From Aspidiotus rigidus (Eukaryota; Arthropoda; Insecta; Hemiptera; Diaspididae), in NCBI GenBank assembly GCA_035079385.1, contig JAVHKY010000003.1, forward strand, positions 23,947,501 through 24,011,500: DNA of 64,000 nt, read 5' to 3'. Under the pieces are notes generated by a model, which worked only from the letters and a program-made list of their open reading frames with translations, was not told the DNA's origin and did no database searches. Positions 11,320-23,759 of this stretch are shown piece by piece. Position 1 is the first letter of the stretch; every line of letters begins with the position of its first letter. A program made the translations under genes and the position numbers.

Positions 11320-12334
11320 TTGAGTATGTCATAGAGTCGGTCTGCATTTGCCTATTCCATTCCAGTCATGATTGTGACTGCATATGCAGACAGTTGGTTC
11401 TATGCTTCTTTGGAATCCAGTATGGTGGATACTAGGGTTCTTGGAGCATGTACTTCATCGAACCCAACCTCTTGCAGTGACTGACTAAGCTTGCGCCGCT
11501 CACACGTCCACGCCTTACACTCAAATGAGGTGTATCGTACTCCATCATCTCGCCCTTAATTGCTGGGCGAAGAGGTAGCCTGCTCAACGTTCCTCAACTT
11601 CTCATAAAACTACTTGTTGAAATAGCCTTGACTGTTTAACATCTACGTTAGGTGAAGATTCAGCTGACCATGGTCTCGGTTCATCCACTCATTGGGGTCG
11701 CGTATCAACACATGGGTCGTATCACTATGAGCAAATCTTGCTTTACATTTCTGAAGGAAGGAGCGCCTAATGGTCTCCCGCTTGACCCGTAAAGCCTCTT
11801 AGTCAGTCGTTGTCCTCTGTTTTGCTTTGGACACCACCGCTCTCTCCTCAGTAAAGAGCTCGATTATTGTGAACGTGCTATTACGCAAAGAGCCTCCGTG
11901 GAGATGGTGACACACCTTAACTCAACTCTTCGTTGGATTGTTTCCATCGCGTTCTTCCTGTAGGCGATCTTCAAGGAGTCGGCCCATTCATGGGCAACGA
12001 TAGGAGAATCGACAAGGTGGTGCTGATCATGATCCTTCTTCTTGCTTCTGTCGGATTTCCTAGGTTTGTCATCAGGCGGCTTAGGTATGTAACTACCTTG
12101 CCCGCCTTTTCGCTGCCATCAGGAAATAGTGCCTGACCCTTGTCTTACCCACTGCAGTTCTAGTCTGGCCGACTTGAGCCAACGCGTCCTCGCCTCTAGA
12201 GTCCGGTATACCCTACTCTCCGCCACTACAGTCGTTTCGACTGTGTATACCTTCAATGTGTCATCCGCATAGCAGATGAGTTTAACACAAGGTGGCAGAC
12301 AACAAATAGGTATAACACGCATGTTTTTATTCAC
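11320..12334 (-). pseudogene. R1-like LINE reverse-transcriptase C-terminal remnant
   Basis: Minus-strand translation from 12334 gives 'VKLICYADDTLKVY', the reverse-transcriptase motif with YADD, then 'ARTRWLKSARLEL'. After frame changes come 'KVVTYLSRLMTNLGNP' with 'ARRRIM', then 'ETIQRRVELRCVTISTEALC', and later a C-terminal part with 'HGQLNLHLT' and 'YTSFECKAWTCERR', ending near 'ILDSKEA'. This order (YADD, thumb, 'TEALCVIA' region, cysteine-poor C-terminus) fits R1/LOA-like non-LTR elements. Many stops and frameshifts; the 5' half of the element is missing. Assignment to the R1 group is inference from the motif order; the LINE assignment itself is firm. Confidence 0.75.
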
Positions 12335-12416
12335 GTCTTCAAAAAGCTCGTATCTCAGTGATATGGGATGAGTTTATCTAGATGAGATACCATAAATAGG
12401 CTGCTCATAAATAAGG

Positions 12417-12465
12417 TGAGAGATATTCCCTTCAACTTGTGGCGATCGTATCTTTACGGAATGCA
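12417..12465 (-). repeat. Short MULE-family sequence, detached
   Basis: The string 'atattcccttcaacttgt' here recurs at 42079, where it sits next to sequence related to the upstream part of the 12.8-13.8 kb MULE gene. It lies downstream of that gene in its own orientation, so the element seems rearranged. Confidence 0.45.
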
Positions 12466-12829
12466 ATTATCGGCCCGCGAAAATAAAAGAAAATCACGGG
12501 AAAAAAAATTAGTACACAAGAAAAATATAAGATGCACGACTTGTAATTAAAACCAAATGGAAGATTAAAAAATCAGCGGCATAATATTATTAATGAACGT
12601 AAAACTTATTACAAATATGAATCAAAGTATTAGATTTAGATTATTAGAAAGTTATCGGACTAGTAACGCCTTCTTAGCCAAGCATGGACGACCACGTTTT
12701 CGCTTTCTTCCTAGAGGTATTTGTTTAGCCTCTTCTGGCACTTGCACCAACTTCAACCTAATTTTCAAGCCTAATCTTTGAAGTAGACTCTCCTATCCGA
12801 GTAGAGTGTATATAAATGACCCAAAGGCC
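12466..12829. other. No recognised gene
   Basis: AT-rich sequence following the MULE 3' end; no terminal inverted repeat could be recognised. Confidence 0.35.
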
Positions 12830-13785
12830 TTAGTTGAATGTTTTGAAGGAGTCGAACGTTCTCCACTTCCCTTGCAAACCTTCATACTTCTTGAGCAGTT
12901 TTGTAGTTAAAGGCTGTTCTATAGTTGAGGAGCAAACAAAAAATAATGTTCCTCCCTTGTGGTCTCTTTGGAGAACCGGATGATTGGATGTAGCCCATTG
13001 AAATGCAGCTGTCCATATTTTTAGAGGTACGGACGGAGTTTCAACAAAGCTGACACAATTTGTTGATGTTGGATCGCGTCGTTGTGACCAGTCTTCTACC
13101 AGATTTGTGGCACTCTCCATGAATTGCCCAACTGGAAGTCTTTCTCCCAACGTATGCCCTCGCTTTATCCACGCGTTCGTTCCCTCCAAACCATTGTTTG
13201 TTGTGGGACATCCAGGTGCACATCCGAGATACCACATAGGAAACTTGATCAACCATTGCTGTTCAAAATACTCCGGGAACTTCATGACAATCGGACACTT
13301 TTCTCGCTTCCATTTTTCTAGAAATAATGCCGCAGCTATCCGAAAAATCTCGTCCGTCTGGCAATGATGAAGTGCCTCGATATCTATTTTCATGCGAACT
13401 GCTGTACCATTTTTACTCAGAGGGCATAGATACTTCTTGATATTCTCCGTGACATGAAAATAACACATGATACGCACTGCTGGTGCCCCGAACACGTTCA
13501 TGTAACCCCTGGATATGGCTTCACTGCCATCGCGACGTTTGAAATGTAGGTGCATGAAGTAAAAATTTTTCATTTTCTCGTTCTGACCAGTTGAAAAGTC
13601 GTGCTCAGTAATGCCGGGAATTTCAGTTAACATCACGCCCCCTTCAATTATTTTCCCGCCCTCGTCCTTCCCGTTCAATATTATTTTAGTCACGTGCACT
13701 TGAATATTTCCCTATCAGTTATGCATGCTGTAGGGAAGTTTAGTATCAAAAAGAGAATCTTTTCCTCGGATTTCTGGACTCGAGC
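12830..13785 (-). pseudogene. MULE-type transposase, 5'-truncated
   Basis: The 289-codon minus-strand frame (13699-12830) contains 'RRDGSEAISRGYMNVFGAP' and 'MCYFHVTENIKKYL', which match the second catalytic Asp and the C-x-FH region of MULE transposases. It then has 'PTTNNGLEGTNAWIKR' with the likely catalytic Glu (NNGLEGTN). The region expected to carry the first catalytic Asp is not in the frame. Upstream, 13700-13785 still reads 'KYCSSPEIRGKDSLFDTKLP' before a stop. A related piece lies at 42075-42190. The long open frame with intact E and FH motifs suggests fairly recent decay or domesticated reading, but no full-length protein is encoded. MULE elements move as DNA by cut and paste. Confidence 0.85.
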
Positions 13786-16729
13786 AATATTTTTGTATTC
13801 AACTTAGATTTGGACCTCGAATCGTAACAACTCTTTTTATTAATCTGCAAAATTTTTCGGATGAATTCATATTCTATAATTTAAACTTCAGTGTTCGAAG
13901 TTCGTGTTTCATTGCCTCATTGGTCAGGTTTTATATTCTTATGCTAGCTGCATTTGCGCAGTCGATCTCCAATGAGCGGAATCGTAATTGTCTAATCTGC
14001 CATTCGTTTTCATTTCGATCGCTTGCAGGATCTTCTTGGTCTGGTTCTTCGCTTTTCTCTCCTGTACAGTCATTTTCATCCCTTCATATTTTCTTCCGCA
14101 ACTCGCTTTTAATCTTAGGAATGGGTAGAAACTGAAGCTTTGAATTTCTCGACAACGCGTTGAAAATTGTTGCGTCTAACGTTCAAAAATTCAACCTTCT
14201 CGAAAATTTTTCGAATTTGATTTTATCAAGTCGCTCACCTTGAGCTTCTTGATAGCCTCGTGCTGACATACTGACGAAAAAAATTTATCTAATTTTTCTT
14301 TCATAGATTATAAAAGTTATTTAGGGCCGACTATCGCACGAAATACTTTCGAGCATAAAATTAAGTCTAATCTTTCCTTTAGGATTTTGAATTACACCAG
14401 AGTCGGCTCTTCGTCTCCTCCCTGGATGTTCAATCTTTATCGTACGACCTGCAATTCAAGATAGCCTTGGAAGGCGAATGTTTTTTAATAGGGCTTCATT
14501 TTCACAAATTTACGATAACGAACGTGCGTCTGAAAATGTTGAAAATAATTATTCATCTATTTTTTTTTTTTCTTCAAATTTGTTTCGTGAAAGAACAAGT
14601 GTTCTTTTTTTTTTGTATGCACAAACGAGTGAAAGCGTAACGTGCACGCACCAGCGAATGTTTTTCGTAAATTATTCGACTTAAGATGGTCACGGACCAT
14701 AGAGTCGAGCCAAGCTTTCTCGCGAAAAAGCCACTTCTCGCGTAGTTTCTGTGTTTGACTTTTGTATTATAATGTCGTAAAGAATCCTAATTTCGCGGTA
14801 AATCCCCGAGCCTAGAAAATTCATTTCTTCGTCGTTGTTACAACTTCTATAATGCCGACGAAGTTCTGAAATTTTTTTCTACCGTTTCCTTTTACTTTCT
14901 CCCACCCTCTTCTTTTTTTTTTTTATTTTCGCGAGTACGGTTAATTTAATTGCATTATTGCAACATTCATACGGCAGGATTTTAACGACACGACGTACAA
15001 TAATGGAAACTGCTCCGAAGAAATGGGAGTCGGGGAGAAAAAAAAACACGGATAATATTTCATTATTAATAGACTTTACTTTTAACGCGAATATTATCCC
15101 TCCATTAGTGAATGTACGCGATTACGCGTTCAAAGGAAATAAAAAGTGCGCCGTGAAAAAAAAAGGCGAGATACGCTTAAACGTTGTATTCGCTTCCTCT
15201 ACATAATTTTCACCACACTTTCATTTCAAATCCTAATTTTCCAGATTACTTCACCGTTCAACCTTTTTTTTTTTTTCTTTTTTCTTTTTCCTTTCCCCTT
15301 CTCTATCCTTGATAATAGCTGTCATTTCTACAAGTTTCTACAATGACGACTCAGGGTTGCTAATTTATTACAAATAATTACATTTGGAAGCACTCTGTAA
15401 AAAAACACCTATTTATCGGATACGACGCCGGAGGCGAAAATAATTTACATTCGTCGAGATAAAAACGATTGTCAGAGGAGCTAACAATTTCCCAGATTTT
15501 TTTTTCCTCTATCTCAGTTAAATTCGTCTCTTTTCGCGGAAAAAAAAACTTCGTATTCCATCAGCGACCTATTGTGCGTGATAACTGGACCACATCTCTC
15601 TCCACACGGAGTAGAGTAGATTTTTGAGTAGGTATGTTTTGTACGAGAGCTTCATTTTGTTGTTTTTTCTTCTCGGAAATCGACGAGGTCCCGATCCGTT
15701 GAAAATGTTTTTAGACGCGGAAAAGAATGAATATTCACTTCATCAAATATCTTTTTTCGATACGCAGCTGTGTACACATCCAAAGACTTATTACTAGATT
15801 CTTTTTGTGCAAGCAGGAAATTACATTTCCGCTCGACCCGAATGCAAGAAGGACCTTCCATGTATCTCTCGAGATGGAGAAATTTTTGGTGTAAATGCCT
15901 CGCAATATTCTCGAATAGCATACTTTTTTCCTCTTCCGTGTGACAAATCGCCTTCTCGAATCGATTTTAAAAAGAGAATAATGAATTAGGCATTACTAAA
16001 TGAAAAAAATTACTTCGGTTCGGGTCGTCGTTCAACTTCAATTACAGTGAGTGCAATCGAGCTTCCATCGGTTTCATAAAAGTCTGTCGTGAGTCGATCT
16101 TATCGTTCTGCAATGTACTTTCGTAAAGTAGATCCTTGGAGGCCTTATTTCAATCAAGTTGGTGAAAAACCCGTTGAATGATTTGCGAGGATTTAACTAA
16201 AAGTTACCCGGTAGGATGTGCTGGATAAGACTTCACGTACCTTCTGTGAAGGTATATCAAGTCTTGGAGCAAAATCGGTGAGTTTATTACTGGCTTCATT
16301 TTAGCTAAGGAGTCAGGTGTATTCCTATTTCTTGGTCGTTGATCGAGAATAATTGGATGTACTGAGGCTTGAAATAATGGCACAGAGCTCAGCCACTCAT
16401 CTCTGTGGAGACTGTGGCTGACTGTCTGTATTAAATCGGTGGAGGTGTTGGGAATTTCGTCCAATTTTTCTTTTAAAATTGATTAGGAGATACTCTGGCT
16501 TACTTGTAGTCGCTAGGAGAATGGACGGGCAGAATCTTCATACTCGTAATTTGGAAACAATGGTACCGAATGTCTAGGGACCAGTGTAGCCGATGTTGAC
16601 TGCAAAAAAGAATGAATGATCTAAAAAGTTGAGGATTGCCAAAGTTCTGGGGATTTTGTGGAATGCGAGCAACGAACGCAAGTATGACACGACGTATTTT
16701 ATCGATCGAAATTGCAAAGTGTCTGGGTT
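13786..16729. other. No recognised gene
   Basis: Long AT-rich stretch with T and A homopolymers (14560-14573, 15263-15276). Open frames such as 14958-15206 and 15652-15921 show no domain. Probably intronic or intergenic. Confidence 0.45.
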
Positions 16730-17690
16730 TTGATTGTGAATTTTGAAGAACCGAATTATGGATTTGTGTCACATTCTCGACTTGTGGATTTTCGAGGACC
16801 TTATGACGAATTTGTATCTGGGTGTCTACCTAGAAATTTTCAAGAACCCAAGAACGAATTCATGTCTGGATCTCGACTTGTGGATTTCCAAGAACTCAAT
16901 GACGAATTCGTATCTGGGTCTCGACTTGTGGATTTTCCAATGATCCAGTAGCGAATTCGTGTCTGGGTCTCGACCCGTGCATTTCCAAGAACCCAATTAC
17001 AAATTCGTGTCTGTGTTTCGACTTGTGGATTTTCAAGCACCCGATGGCGAATTTGCGTCGCGGTCTCGATTTGTAGATTTTCAACGAATTTGTGTCTGGG
17101 TCTCGACTTGTGGATTTTCCAATGATCCAGTGGCAAATTCGCGTCTGGGTCTCGACTCGTGGATTTCTAAAGGCCCAATGACAAATTCGTGTCTGTGTTT
17201 CGACTTGTGGATTTTTAAGCACCCAATGGCGAATGTGCGTCGCTTCGCGGTCTCGACTTGTGGATTTTCAACGAATTTGTATCTGGGTCTCGACTTGTGG
17301 ATTTTCCAATGATGCAGTGGTAAATTCGTGTCTGGGTCTCGACTCGTGGATTTCGAAAGGCCCAATGACAAATTCGTATCTGTTTTTCGACTTGTGGATT
17401 TTTAAGCACCCAATGGCGAATTTGCGTCGCTTCGCGGTCTCGACTTGTGGATTTTCCAATGATGCAGTGGTAAATTCGTGTCTGGGTCTCGACTCGTGGA
17501 TTTCGAAAGGCCCAATGACAAATTCGTATCTGTTTTTCGACTAGTGGATTTTCAAGCAACCAATGGCGAATTCGTGTGTCGGTCTCGACTTTCGAATTCT
17601 CAAGAACCCAATGACGAATTTGTATCTGGGTTTCGACTTGTAAATTTTCAAGCACCCAATAACGAATTTTCCTTCATATTTTGACTTATG
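16730..17690. repeat. 51-bp minisatellite with a 150-bp higher-order unit
   Basis: Nearly 19 units built on 'gtctgggtctcgacttgtgg' plus 'attttccaatga', a variable middle and 'gcgaattcgt'. Most units are about 51 bp, a multiple of three, so frames stay open on both strands (plus: 'SRLVDFQEPNDEFVSG'; minus: 'ENPQVETQTRICHW'). From about 17301 a 150-bp three-unit block is repeated almost unchanged (17301-17450 and 17451-17600), indicating recent amplification. No start, signal peptide or recognisable family supports a real protein. Confidence 0.85.
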
Positions 17691-18740
17691 AATTTTCAAT
17701 ACCGAACCCAGGGTATCATATCAACTTGCGATAAACCGTTATTACAGGCTGATGTACCGCGATGTCCTATAGATACGATTTACCTTGCTCGTGAAATAAA
17801 GCTACAAATAGATCCTATAAGAGATACGGTCGTCCAACCAAAAATAAGCAGCTGAAGCCATTATTCTTTGATTTGATCGTTTCTAGAAAGGCTAAAAGCC
17901 AGCTAATAGATTTTGTAAGATCAGCTTTTCAGCCGAAAATCAGCTCAATACTTTCATGAATGTGCTTGAGCTTACACTTATGCTAATGACAGAAGTTCAT
18001 TGTTGTTTGTAAAAATACAAAAACCCAATAAAAAATTATGTAAAAATCTTTATAATTTCTCAATTTGGACAAAATTAATGCATTTTGGTCACCTTAATGA
18101 ATTGTCAATAATTTTATTAGGTAAATAGTCTCTAATTTGCGCTAAACCAAAATTCATTTGAACGTCGATTTTTATACCCTATAAGCAATTGGTTTCAGTT
18201 TGAACTAAAGTGGTCATTAGGTCAAAAGCCTCGAGTGTCCCTGTTTAAGTCAATAATGAATTGCCTTCTTGGTCTTCAGCTTACGAGCGTTTGGCCAAAG
18301 TTTCAGCAAAAATGACCATTAGTTGAGCTTTAAGCTATGTACACAAAAGGCACTAAACAAGGGAGAGGAAAAGACAGCCATTTTGTCTAGAATTAAATCT
18401 CGGTTGTATACACTCCAGTTAAATGGCCCGAATTTGGCCAGTCAAGTGACTCTTAACCGTCACGTGTAATCATCACCCTGATACATCCACCAATTCGATA
18501 TCCCAGAAAGAAACGATTTGTCGAACAGTTTGCTGGGCATAGTTTCATATATTTTCAAACAGTATCATAATAATTCAAGCCGTTGGTGATCGTGAATGAT
18601 CACTTTCCTATCTTCCCTTTTGTTACATTCAACGTGATGGAATATAATTATCATCGCATCGTATATCTGTAGTTTGGAGATTAACGAACTCACAGCAACG
18701 ACAAGCTCCCAAAACTCCAATTAAAGACACTGTCTTTATA
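17691..18740. other. No recognised gene
   Basis: Unique-looking AT-rich sequence. Several short inverted words such as 'ttagctg' and 'cagctga' occur at 17880-17950 but no clear element. Confidence 0.4.
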
Positions 18741-18742
18741 AA

Positions 18743-20020
18743 TTTTTTTTTTTTTTTTTTTTCAATTATTATTATTAGTACAATCTTATCATTACAAGCA
18801 AGATAAATTTGTACTATTGTTGACATTTAAGTATATTAGCGGGATCTAGATATCAGACACTGCCGAATCTCCAAGAGTTTAACTAGACTAAACTAAATCG
18901 TAGGGCTTCTGCCTTTTAAGCCTTCTCTTATCGTTGCTACTGTCTTCCAATAACCGAAGTGCTGGGATGTTATCATGGCGCCGGCGGTGAAGTCTTCGTT
19001 CATGACGGCTAGCAATTTCTTGAATTACCTCATTGACTGTCTTGATCCTTAGGTCCCGATGGATATCTTCATTTTTGTAAATCGGTAAGCGTTGACCACA
19101 GCCCTAAGAAACTAGTTCGATTGTTTTGTGCATCCCCATAATTGTGCACCTTATGTCCAAATTGGCTTGATAGTCATTTTGTAGATCAGTACTTTGCTGG
19201 CCAAGTTTAGTTGTGAGTATGGCCCAACTAACCAATACATTTCCCTTAACTTTAACTTAATTTGTTGTGCTCTTTGTCTGATATGGTGCCTCCAGTTTAG
19301 ACGACTGTCAAGGTGTAGGCCGAGATATCTGACTGTTTCTGCCTGTGGTAGTTGTTTACGATTAATGAATATACAGTAGTGGATGTCTCTCTTTCTGAAT
19401 GCGAAGGTGACTTGAACCGACTTTTGTTAGTTCTCCATTCGCAAGTCCATTCTGTTATCTTATCCAGTGCTTCCTGCAATCGACCAGTTGCCTCTTCCTG
19501 GGTGTCGCTTACTGATAAGACCGCTGTATAGTCAGCAAAAATGGCTACTTTTGTACCTGGTATTTTTGGAATATCGGCTGTATATATGTAGCAGGTATAG
19601 TGTTGGCCCTAATACGCTTCCCTGAGGAACGCCAGCTTGAATTTCGTAGAAACTGGAGTGAGCATCTCCAAAGATTCCTCAAGGTACGACTGCAACAGTT
19701 CACAAACATTACTCGGAAGAAGTTTTTTCATTTTACGTATAAGTCCTTCGTGCCATACTTTGTCGAAGGCCTGTGAGACGTCGTGGAAGGCCGCCGCGTA
19801 GTATTTTCTTTCTTCAAGCGCTCGTTCAATTATTGAGACAACTCTATGGCACTGATCTATAGTAGAATGTTTTGCTCAGAAGCCGAAGTGGAAGTCCGGT
19901 AGGTTTATTAGGGGTTTCAGTCGCTTTGAAAGAAGGTTTTCAAATAATTTAGATTCCGCAGACAGTAATGATATAGGTCGATAGGAGGTAACTTCGTTAT
20001 TTTAAATTAATAAGTAAAAC
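18743..20020 (-). pseudogene. Jockey-like LINE, 5'-truncated, with poly-A tail
   Basis: Minus-strand translation from about 20000 gives 'PISLLSAESKLFENLLSKRL', then 'AFHDVSQAFDKVWHEGLIRK' (reverse-transcriptase motif A). 'TKVAIFADYTAVLSVSDT' follows, where the FADD box has become FADY. Then comes 'EALDKITEWTCEWR' and, after several breaks, the end 'FGYWKTVATIREG'. This is the wording of Jockey/CR1-type LINE reverse transcriptases. The minus-strand 3' end is followed by a T-run at 18743-18762 (poly-A on the element strand), preceded by TAA-type repeats. Upstream domains (endonuclease, ORF1) are absent, as expected from 5' truncation during target-primed reverse transcription. Multiple stops and frameshifts; inactive. 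Confidence 0.85.
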
Positions 20021-22080
20021 TTTTCAGATAATTATTCCAGTAAGAGTAGAACTTCTCTCACTTCTACCACAATTGCCATCGTTCGCCAGCAATTTAACTA
20101 CTTTGTGCGATGAAAAAATAAGTGATTTCTTTGGCTGGTAATCAAGATTCTTTTGTTTCAACCATGCCTCCAATTTTGAGTACGAGGTAATACCTATCTT
20201 GTTGTACGCGAAAAGGGTGACTTTCAATTTTGAATATTTGGATCACAGTGCATTTGGCGAAACTTATCTGATATATTGTGGAAGTAGGCTCGTATAACTC
20301 GTCGTTCTTCAATTTTCTCAATTCTATGAAGGTATTATACTCGGAATCATATATTTCCTTCGAGTCCGATGGAACTACCCGTTGTGCTGAAGGTGGGCAC
20401 AGTTGTGGAACATTGTGCCAGGAGATTTGTGCCGCTGATTAGCCAATCACCGCCAAGCAATGTGCGGCAAAATATCTTTACTAGTGAAGAACATTTTCGG
20501 AACATAGGCGGAACTTACGGGTGTACGCGTATTGAAGCGATAATGTCCCGCGCGGCTCAACTGTGGTACACCCGGGTTCGAAAGAGTAGCAGTTGTGTCG
20601 GTCGGATTCTGAGACAGTGACGGTGATGTGACGACAGCAAGACGCCAAAGTGACGCCATATAACATAAGGGGTCCAAGTGAGTGTCTATCAAAAAAACTC
20701 TCTTGTATATTTGTAATTTCGCAAATGCGTTTGTGAAATTTTGCCTTCTATTGTTCTGGGAGTAGTATGGTTCCTTTCTGATTGGCACATGAGCGTCACA
20801 GTTGAAGAACACTGGGCACCGGCACATAGTTCCGCTAATGACTCGCTTGTGATCCGGCTCAATAGAGGCACAGAACCTCCACAACTGCACCTCAAAGCGG
20901 GCGTGACTAATAGTTGTTTCGCTCATGTCCAACTGATGTGCCGCAAGTGTGAACTGGCTCACCCAAAAATCATGCGAAACTGGTTATTTTCAAGAACAGA
21001 ACCAGAACCGTTTCGGAACCAAATGAAAACCTTTCAAAGAATAATAATGGTTCTCAGCCCTGCTAAATAGATTTCTACAATAAGCAAATGAGCACTGAGC
21101 GATTAAACCCTTCTCATTTTCTAATAAATATTTTAAGGAAGATTTAATGACTGTCGATGAAGAAGCGTTGGATAAATCAGTTTCTTTTTCTCGCTTCGAG
21201 TGTGCTTTTCACCAACGTAAAACTTATTATGAAGACTGAGCTCATCCGTTCACGTCGCACAGATCGTTTCTGTTAAACGGTGCACGCGCGTGTGTGAAAT
21301 ATTGCGATTCCCCAACGTAAAATTAAACGAAATATATTAAATTAACTCTCAGTTAATGTACAGATGTACTCACCGATCTTGGTTATGGTATCATCACGCA
21401 AGGTATATTTAAACAATATTTCACGTCCCAACATTCTGGTTCAGTATTTATACTGCATTATTATACGCGTTATTGTATACACGCAACTTATTTATGATAT
21501 CGAATTCCCTCTTCTACGAGCAGAACGTGTAGCTCCAATTGAAATTCAAACAGATATCGACGATTAAAGTAGAAAGGCGTGTTCGAAAAATGTGGGATTA
21601 GACTGTGAAACTTAATGTTTCTTATTTATACTGCATACCCGACGCCTTAAAAATGAAATTTTGTCAAAGTGACGCGAATTAGGGGCGTCAAAACGTTACG
21701 AAATCTTGAGAAAGTTTACAATTTAAATACTTCATGGGGAAATTTTACGTTACCAGCCATCACGTAATCCTTCAGGTCATTGATTTTATTTTATTTGTAT
21801 AGTAATTAAACTGTGACAGGGGTGTACGCTATAGCATTTTCTGCGAAATTCTGGAGTTACGAGTAAAACGTTTTACAAATAATACGGTGTTATGTTTCGC
21901 AGAATGGGTAAAAGAATTACTCGGAATCTTTGATTGACCTGAAAAATAAATCTTAATGAGGGTTGAAAAAATAACGGCATACATTTAATCGCACGCCTCA
22001 AAAAACGAAATTGACCGCCTATCGATAATACGCCAAGGAAACAAAATTGACACACCCAAGAAATGTATTTCACGGATAAA
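20021..22080. other. No recognised gene
   Basis: Includes a 171-codon minus-strand frame (20447-20962) and a 109-codon plus frame overlapping it (20741-21070). Neither shows a known domain and each is mostly the other's shadow. A 'gggttcga' word at 20573 is not part of a tRNA fold. Confidence 0.4.
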
Positions 22081-22084
22081 AACG

Positions 22085-22290
22085 AAGTAAGTAGTGCACA
22101 CATCCTCGTATAAGTTGTGCACTCAAGATCCAAAACACAAGAAATCCTATGAAAACGACGAATGCACCAAGTAAGTAGTGCACAATATTGATACAAGTTA
22201 TGCACACAAAATCAAAACACTCAAAATCCATTGAAGAGGACAAATACACCACCATGTAAGTAGTGCACACATTCCCATATAGTGCACACT
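22085..22290. repeat. 84-85 bp tandem repeat, about 2.5 units
   Basis: 'gtaagtagtgcac' occurs at 22087, 22171 and 22256, each followed by 'aagtt(g/a)tgcac' and 'caaaacac'-type sequence. Period 84 then 85 bp. Confidence 0.8.
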
Positions 22291-22672
22291 TAAGAACATG
22301 CAGAACAATGTGCGATCCACATTTAATTCATTCAACTATAATATATCAAGTAAGTAAACCTGATACAGGAAGAAGAAACAAGAAAGAAGACAATGGAATG
22401 CTTTGGTTACTGACAAGTCAGCACAAGCCTCAAGACAGCATTTTTTTTTTTCACTATCACCATATATTTCATAAAGATATTACAATATTGATACATATTA
22501 ATGCAGTTAACAAATATAAGTTTTCAAATAATTTACAACCGCTAAGCCCAACCGCTTCTTGAATAAATCTGAGTTCAAGACTACATGGTACTTGCCTTCA
22601 TAATAACGAACGCCGAGAAGAGTCGAAATTAACATCCGCCTACCACTTGACATGTGCAGCGTGAAAAGCTTC
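22291..22672. other. No recognised gene
   Basis: AT-rich spacer between the 84-bp repeat and the coding-like fragment. Confidence 0.35.
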
Positions 22673-23214
22673 CTAAAGATCGAAAGGAAGCTCCAAATGG
22701 GCCTGAAGATTAGTCTCCATCAAGAACCTTGATTGCCAAAAAGGGCCTGCGAAATGGAAGAGTGGAATTGGCAAATCACGGGAAGGATCAGAAGTGCGAA
22801 TATTGTCAAAACGGCGAACTCTTGAATACAAGTCAATAATGAAACGTCCGCGGCTATTGCACTGATCCATATAACTACCGCGCATCCCCTTGGCATCATA
22901 CTTCTGCCGAATCATCTTCTTTTGACGACGAACCTCAGTATTTGACCAACCAGTGAAGATCTCACGACGATGCTCGAAATCCAATGCATTAACCAACTGA
23001 CTCGATTGACTCCTCTGGGGTGGAACAACTGGGAAAACACCTTCATCAACAGTCGTACCTCACTCATAGGGAGTTTGAGGTTCATTATGGGGAGGCAGTC
23101 TCTACTGTCAAGCCCATCCGAGCTGGAGTTCCTCATAATAAATGCAGCAAAATTATCTTCTTTTGAAATACGGGTCGTGTGCCACTCCTGGCGTGCATTT
23201 ATGGCGTTCGCCAT
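22673..23214 (-). pseudogene. Unidentified coding-like fragment, one frameshift
   Basis: Two overlapping minus-strand frames can be read as one protein-like stretch. It starts at 23214 with 'MANAINARQEWHTTRI', shifts frame near 22990, and continues 'ALDFEHRREIFTGWSN', 'RRQKKMIRQKYDAKGM' and 'GRFIIDLYSRVRRF' to a stop at 22673. The composition is charged and balanced rather than like chance AT-rich translation, and it lies on the same strand as the PLE remnant 0.6 kb away. I do not recognise the family. It may be an uncharacterised transposon ORF or a host-gene fragment. Confidence 0.4.
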
Positions 23215-23759
23215 GGTTTCAACGTCGTGTCAGTTTTTTCCATGGCGGGAGGGGAACTGGCGGTCAATAAATTTTATGAGGCGTGCACTTATATATTTCC
23301 CAAAAATAACCTGAAAATACAGTCGTTGTATACTTTCAGAACGGGAGAAAAATATCGACATAACTTTTGGCTGGTTCGAGTGCGTATTGAAAATTGTTTG
23401 AAATTAAATTGAGAGCTGTCGTTGTAATGTTGATGTCTTATTGTTTTCTGGAGAGTAATTTTATGGATCTTGGCTGATCTACCATGTTCCGCTGAGATTT
23501 TTCCCAGGATTTATGACTTGACTTTTGGAAACCCGGTTCCTGGTCAGTGATAGAATGGTTCCACAAACGCTTTTCTCGTCAAGTGTGGATAGAGCCAAAC
23601 CTTTAGGTAAGGAATAAACAAAAACTAAAGATTTTCTGGCAAAGCCAAATAAATGATGATCATATTTTATGTCTTCTAGTAAGTGACCTCAGTGATGAAA
23701 TCATGGTCTAGTTTGTAAATTTTTCTTACACAGGCCTATGCCTCGTCCTTGTACTAATA

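Noticed and set aside
16840..17655. Several long minus-strand and plus-strand open frames as real genes
   Set aside because: All are products of the 51-bp repeat, whose period is a multiple of three; frames overlap on both strands.
20550..20600. Possible tRNA B-box ('gggttcgaaa')
   Set aside because: No A-box, acceptor stem or anticodon arm can be folded around it.
20447..20962. 171-codon minus-strand frame as a gene
   Set aside because: No recognisable domain, overlapped by another long frame, and no context; kept only as a note in the spacer entry.
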